A DNA stretch of 38,612 nt from Chthoniobacter flavus (GTDB taxonomy: Bacteria > Verrucomicrobiota > Verrucomicrobiia > Chthoniobacterales > Terrimicrobiaceae), in contig DYRS01000003.1 in NCBI GenBank assembly GCA_020718585.1, positions 6,716-45,327 on the forward strand. The letters are read 5' to 3'. The notes beneath the pieces were generated by a model. It made no database searches. It was given only the letters and a program-made list of their open reading frames with translations, and was not told the DNA's origin. Of the stretch, positions 34,251 through 38,612 are shown one piece after another. Numbering within the stretch: the stretch's first letter is position 1; each line of letters opens with the position of its first letter. The position numbers and the translations under genes are program-made.

Positions 34251-34822
34251 GTGTTTTTTTGGTTGAATTGATTCATGGCGGCCTCGAGGCCGTGTGCGTT
34301 GGAAAATTCGAATGCGTCGGCCGCGCGCTGGACCGCCGCTCCGAGTGCTGTGCGCTCGGATTCCTCGAACCGACCGAGGACATGGTCGTGGAGCGGACGT
34401 CCGTCGGGCGCGCCGATCCCGACGCGGATGCGCGGGACGGACTCGGAACCGAGGTGAACAAGCACCGACTCGAGACCGTGGTGGCCGCCGGCCGTGCCCG
34501 ATGGGCGGAGCCGGACCGCGCCGAGCGGGAGCGAGGCGTCGTCAATCACGACCATGACCTCCTCTCGCCGGAGCTTGAAATACCGGGCGTATTCGCCGAC
34601 CGCCTCGCCGCTCAAATTCATGAACGTCTGCGGCTTCAAAATCGCGCGCCCGCCGCACTGGGCGAGTTCGGAATTCCATTTCGCGCTGAACGCGAACGCG
34701 CAGGCCGCCCGACGGGCGAGTTCGTCCGCAACGAGAAAACCGACATTGTGCCGCGTCCCCACGTATTCGCGTCCCGGATTGCCCAGGCCGACGACGAGAC
34801 GAAAGACCGCGGAGGATTCCAC
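34247..34822 (-). CDS. pth: Peptidyl-tRNA hydrolase
   Basis: LVVGLGNPGREYVGTRHNVGFLVADELA, LKPQTFMNLSGEAV, VIDDASLPLGAVRLRPSGTAGGHHGLESV. GTG start. Confidence 0.95.
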   Translation of the reverse strand: MESSAVFRLVVGLGNPGREYVGTRHNVGFLVADELARRAACAFAFSAKWNSELAQCGGRAILKPQTFMNLSGEAVGEYARYFKLRREEVMVVIDDASLPLGAVRLRPSGTAGGHHGLESVLVHLGSESVPRIRVGIGAPDGRPLHDHVLGRFEESERTALGAAVQRAADAFEFSNAHGLEAAMNQFNQKNT

Positions 34823-34834
34823 GCGCGGGGATGG

Positions 34835-35500
34835 CTACTTCTTCTCCCCGGCGGCAGCCGCCTCGGGCTTTTTCTCTTTGAGAACCTCGGGAGATTCCGC
34901 TGCAGCGGCGGCGACCGACTCTTCGGCAACCTTCGGCTCAGCAACGATGAAAACCGTGAGGTCGGCGTCGTCCTCGGCGGTGACGCCAGCAGGAAGCGGG
35001 AGGTCGCGGACGTGGATCGAGTCGCCGACCTTGAGGTGCGTGATATCCACCCGGATGATCTCGGGAAGGTTCTGCGGAAGGCAGCGGATCGAAAGCGTGC
35101 GGATACTTTGCTCAAGGAGCCCGCCGAAGCTCTTGACGCCCTCGGATTCTCCGAACGGTTCGACGACGATATCCGTGGAAATCTCCTCGGTCATCGAGAC
35201 CGCATGGAAATCCACATGGACGATCCCGGTGCGCAGCGGATGCCGCTGGATCTCCTGAATGAGCGAAAGCCGGTTCGTCATTTTCCCGTTCTCCTCGATC
35301 TCGAGATCCACGAGAATGTTCTCGCCGACCGCGTGGGAGAGGAGAGCTTGGAGATCGCGCTGCGAGACCTCGAGATTGGCGGGTTCGACGTGGGATCCGT
35401 AGATGACGGCGGGGACGCCGCCGCGCGCGCGGACCTGTTTGACCGCGTTGCGGCCGCTTTCGGGGCGGGGGCGCGCGGAGAGTTTTACTTGCTTTGCCAT
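34835..35500 (-). CDS. rplY: 50S ribosomal protein L25/general stress protein Ctc
   Basis: RGGVPAVIYGSHVEPANLEVSQRDLQALLSHAVGENILVDLEIE...VDFHAVSMTEEISTDIVVEPFGESEGVKSFGGLLEQ. Confidence 0.92.
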   Translation of the reverse strand: MAKQVKLSARPRPESGRNAVKQVRARGGVPAVIYGSHVEPANLEVSQRDLQALLSHAVGENILVDLEIEENGKMTNRLSLIQEIQRHPLRTGIVHVDFHAVSMTEEISTDIVVEPFGESEGVKSFGGLLEQSIRTLSIRCLPQNLPEIIRVDITHLKVGDSIHVRDLPLPAGVTAEDDADLTVFIVAEPKVAEESVAAAAAESPEVLKEKKPEAAAAGEKK

Positions 35501-35510
35501 AAATGTTTTT

Positions 35511-36470
35511 TTAGTTCGATTTCAGTTCAAAAAGCGAGCTCACCGACTCATCGTCGTGAATCCGCCGTATGCCTTCGCCGAGCAACTCGGCGACCGACAG
35601 CACCTTGACCCGCCGGTCGGACGTTGTGTGGACCGGCACGCTGTCGGTGGTGATTAGCTCCTTGATTTCGGAGTCTTTCAATCGCTCGACCGCCATATCT
35701 GTCAGGACCGTGTGCGAAACGCCAGCATAAATATCGAGCGCGCCGTGCGACCGCAGCATTTTCGCCGCGCTGGTGAGCGTGCCAGCCGTCTCGGTGAGGT
35801 CATCCACGATGAGCACATTTTTCCCCGCGACCTCGCCGATGACGTGCGAGGCCTCGGTCTCGACCGCGCTGACGCGCCGCTTGACGACGATCGCGAGTTG
35901 CGCGCCGAGTGCCTGCGCGTAGGCGGAAGCCATCTTAACTCCGCCGACGTCGGGGGAGACGACGACGAGGTTTTCAAGGTTGAGTTTGTGGAGGTGCTGG
36001 ACCATGACCGGGCGCGCGTGCAGGTGGTCCACCGGGATGTCGAAGAACCCCTGGAGCTGCTGCGCGTGGAGGTCCATCGTGAGCACGCGGTTCACGCCGG
36101 CCGCGACGAGAAGGTTCGCAACGAGCTTGGCCGTGATCGGCACCCTCGGCTGGTCCTTGCGGTCTTGCCGCGCGTATCCGAAGAACGGAAGCACGGAGGT
36201 GATACGTGCCGCGCTCGCCCGCCGTGCGGCGTCCACGAGAATCAGCAGCTCCATCAGGTTCTGGTTCGTGGGCGGACAGGTCGGCTGGATGATGAAGACA
36301 TCGCGGCCGCGGATGTTGTCGTTGATTTTGACGTAGGTCTCGCCGTCGGGAAACGAACTCACCGATGCGTCGGCGAGCTTCACTTCGAGAAAATCGCAGA
36401 TGTCTCTCGCGAGTGCCGGATGCGCGTTTCCGGTGAAGATTTTCATCTCGAGGTTCGACGGACGGATCAT
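35511..36470 (-). CDS. prs: Ribose-phosphate pyrophosphokinase
   Basis: KIFTGNAHPALARDICDFL, FSF-like SSFPDGETYVKI, GYARQDRKDQPRVPITAKLVANLL, DLHAQQLQGFFDIPVDHLHA, VLIVDDLTETAGTL. Start 36470 or 36446. Confidence 0.95.
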   Translation of the reverse strand: MIRPSNLEMKIFTGNAHPALARDICDFLEVKLADASVSSFPDGETYVKINDNIRGRDVFIIQPTCPPTNQNLMELLILVDAARRASAARITSVLPFFGYARQDRKDQPRVPITAKLVANLLVAAGVNRVLTMDLHAQQLQGFFDIPVDHLHARPVMVQHLHKLNLENLVVVSPDVGGVKMASAYAQALGAQLAIVVKRRVSAVETEASHVIGEVAGKNVLIVDDLTETAGTLTSAAKMLRSHGALDIYAGVSHTVLTDMAVERLKDSEIKELITTDSVPVHTTSDRRVKVLSVAELLGEGIRRIHDDESVSSLFELKSN

Positions 36471-36493
36471 GATTTTTTGGAGGCGGGCGGCGG

Positions 36494-37123
36494 TTATTCG
36501 GCGACCGGCTCGGGCGCGGGCGGCAGGTTGAGCGGGATCGTCGGCTCGATTCGCGATTGGGCGAGGCGCGCGATATACGCGCTCTCCAAAACGTCGCACC
36601 TCGCTGAAAGTTCCTTGTCCGTTTTTTTCATTTTTTTGAAAAGCAGCCGGTAATACTCGCGGAGCGCGGAGCGCTCGTCCTCGAACGTTTTTGCGGATTT
36701 CGCTTGTTCCTTGAGGGCGACGACGGCGGGATCTTTTTCGATCTCGGTGCGAACCTCTTGGTAGCGGATCTTGATTTTTCGGTCGAGCTCCGCCGCACTC
36801 GGGCCGGTCGGGGGCGCGGGCGGCGCGGATGCGTCGTCAGGAATCACCGCGTTCGGGTCGGCGAATGCCGAGTCGGGAAGCGATGCGTCAAGGGCCGGCT
36901 TCGGAACGTCGGATTCAGAGACCATTGGGGGCTCGGCCGCGCCGGCGTCGGGAGGCAGCGGGATCACGTCTTCTTCGGCAACCTTGGCCGCCGGGCTCGC
37001 GGCAGGAGATGCCGACGAGGATCCCGCCGGCGTCACCGAGACTTCGGGAGTGGGCGAGGAAACCGGTGGCGGATCCTGCGCGAGGAGCGGGACGGCAAGA
37101 AATAGGAACAGAAAATAATACAT
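36494..37123 (-). CDS. Hypothetical secreted protein with Pro/Ala/Ser-rich linker and C-terminal helical region
   Basis: Signal peptide MYYFLFLFLAVPLLAQ; low-complexity PA/S linker; charged helical C-terminus. Start 37123 replaces the overlong ORF-track start. Confidence 0.7.
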   Translation of the reverse strand: MYYFLFLFLAVPLLAQDPPPVSSPTPEVSVTPAGSSSASPAASPAAKVAEEDVIPLPPDAGAAEPPMVSESDVPKPALDASLPDSAFADPNAVIPDDASAPPAPPTGPSAAELDRKIKIRYQEVRTEIEKDPAVVALKEQAKSAKTFEDERSALREYYRLLFKKMKKTDKELSARCDVLESAYIARLAQSRIEPTIPLNLPPAPEPVAE

Positions 37124-37126
37124 CGT

Positions 37127-38374
37127 GTGTGCGGCGGATGCGGCGAACTTGAAATGAGAGCAAATTTGCACTCTCTTGGCAAGCGCATGCATCACCGTGC
37201 CGGACAGAATTTTCAAATCATCGAAGCCGCCCGCGCGATGCGGCGGCGGCGGGGATTCGTTTTTCTTGATTCGGGATCGCCCGGAGACGCGGGGATTTCG
37301 CTTCTGGCGTGCGAACCGGACCTGGTGATTTCTGGAGCCGGATCGGGAGACGACTGGGGCCGGCTGGAGAGCGAACTCGACCGGCGTCGGGACGCCGGGT
37401 GCCCGCACGGGGCGGCGGTCGGGCATGTGGACTTCGATGGGAATTTCCATTTCGGATTCTACGACCAGCCGCACAGTTTTTTTCATGGGGAGGCACGCTG
37501 GGAGAATCCGCCGGCGGCATTCGATGCCGGCGGGGCCGGGCCTGAGCGGGCGCTGAAATTCCGTCCGAGTCTCGCGCGGGAGGACTTTTTGGCGATGGTC
37601 TCGGCCGCTCGGGAACTCATTGCGGCGGGGGATATCTACCAGGTCTGTCTTTCGCATCCGTTCGAGGCGGACGCCGCCGGCTGCGACGCGTGGCAGTTTT
37701 TCGAGCGGCTTCGCGAGCGGTCGCCGGCACCGTATTCCGCGTTTCTCGACACCGGTAAATTCCAGATCGCCTCGGCCTCGCCGGAATGTTTTCTGCACAT
37801 GGACGGGCGCGCGGTCGAGACGCGTCCGATCAAGGGGACGCGCCCGCGGAGGAGCGATCCGGGCGGCGACAGGCAGAGCGTGGACGATCTCGTGACCTCG
37901 CCGAAGGAGGTCGCAGAGCTCGTGATGATCACCGACCTCGAGCGCAACGACCTCGGGCGGGTCTGCGAATTTGGCAGCGTGTGCGTCGCCGACATGCTCC
38001 GCCTCGAGTGCTACGAGCAGGTTTTTCACATGGTTTCGACCGTGCGCGGGACGCTTCGCGCGGACGTCAGCCATGTGCGTGCGCTTCGGGAATGCTTCCC
38101 TGGCGGCTCGATCTCCGGCGCGCCAAAAAAGCGCGCCCTGGAAATTATCCGCTCGCTCGAACCCTTCCCTCGCGGGCTCTACACCGGCGTGATCGGGTAT
38201 TTCGGATACGCCGGTGCCAGCCGGTTTTCGATTGCGATCCGCACGGCGGTCTTCAGCGGCGGGCGCGCGACGTTCCATGTCGGAGCGGGAATCGTCGCCG
38301 ACTCGGTTCCCGAAATGGAATGGCAGGAGACGCTCGACAAAGCTGCCGGACTCCTTCTTGCCGCCAGCCCGTAG
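37127..38374 (+). CDS. pabB: Chorismate-binding enzyme (aminodeoxychorismate synthase component I)
   Basis: AAGDIYQVCLSHPFE, ASASPECFLHMDGRAVETRPIKGTRPR, LVMITDLERNDLGRVCEFGSV, FPGGSISGAPKKRALEII, YTGVIGYFGYAG. True start uncertain (37127, 37154 or 37187). Confidence 0.9.
   Translation: MCGGCGELEMRANLHSLGKRMHHRAGQNFQIIEAARAMRRRRGFVFLDSGSPGDAGISLLACEPDLVISGAGSGDDWGRLESELDRRRDAGCPHGAAVGHVDFDGNFHFGFYDQPHSFFHGEARWENPPAAFDAGGAGPERALKFRPSLAREDFLAMVSAARELIAAGDIYQVCLSHPFEADAAGCDAWQFFERLRERSPAPYSAFLDTGKFQIASASPECFLHMDGRAVETRPIKGTRPRRSDPGGDRQSVDDLVTSPKEVAELVMITDLERNDLGRVCEFGSVCVADMLRLECYEQVFHMVSTVRGTLRADVSHVRALRECFPGGSISGAPKKRALEIIRSLEPFPRGLYTGVIGYFGYAGASRFSIAIRTAVFSGGRATFHVGAGIVADSVPEMEWQETLDKAAGLLLAASP
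37156..37175. promoter_or_regulatory. Candidate operator palindrome between divergent genes
   Basis: GAGA-GCAAATTTGC-ac-TCTC: perfect 10-bp palindrome GCAAATTTGC (37160-37169) with GAGA/TCTC flanks. Confidence 0.3.
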
Positions 38375-38423
38375 GGCGTTGCTCTGAAAGCCCCCTCGTT
38401 GGCAAAGGGCAACCAATGGGAGG

Positions 38424-38522
38424 TCAGGCGGTGATGAGCAGCCAAACCCCGCCGGCAAAAACCAGAATCCCGCAGACGAATTTCACGACCCGGACACCTT
38501 GTGATTTCTCGTTCCTGTTCAT
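38424..38522 (-). CDS. Candidate 32-aa single-pass membrane microprotein
   Basis: MNRNEKSQGVRVVKFVCGILVFAGGVWLLITA*: basic N-terminus then one hydrophobic segment; absent from the ORF track because of its size. Confidence 0.4.
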   Translation of the reverse strand: MNRNEKSQGVRVVKFVCGILVFAGGVWLLITA

Positions 38523-38612
38523 ACACAGATGCGGGCGCAAAAAGGCCAAAAACGGGATGATTTCGCATCGCAACTCATTGACTATCAACATGCGTGATTT
38601 TCGGGAAATGCC

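Noticed and set aside
1-38612. CRISPR arrays, tRNA or rRNA genes, transposases or prophage genes
   Set aside because: No spaced direct repeats, cloverleaf candidates, rRNA motifs or mobile-element proteins were recognised; the R-M pair is the only likely mobile cargo.

Overview
High-GC bacterial chromosome segment, most likely Verrucomicrobia (inferred from an Amuc_1098-1102-type pilus operon, a TIGR03790 protein and general gene content). Left to right: (i) a five-gene type IV pilus/secretin-like operon in the same order as Akkermansia Amuc_1102-1101-1100-1099-1098; (ii) a PHP phosphoesterase; (iii) a short DUF1802 gene overlapping the start of an Orn/Lys/Arg decarboxylase gene; (iv) an unannotated small SRP RNA with its own promoter and poly-T end; (v) a coiled-coil protein gene overlapping a small lipoprotein gene; (vi) DUF2851 and TIGR03790 genes; (vii) a 1093-aa NRPS-like protein (C-A-TE, no carrier domain) whose catalytic motifs all look destroyed; (viii) a BglII/BstYI-type restriction endonuclease overlapping an MT-A70 methyltransferase; (ix) an ilvD with an apparent in-frame internal deletion of roughly 180 codons; (x) housekeeping genes (deoA, pyk, lpxA, radC, polyprenyl synthase, SDR, cupin, ribF, adenylate cyclase, AsmA-like, LolC/E-like, ssb, rpsF, pth, rplY, prs, pabB). 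The best candidates for something undescribed are the all-motif-dead NRPS-like protein immediately downstream of an R-M system and the internally deleted ilvD beside it. All family calls come from reading translated motifs by eye; no database search was run.
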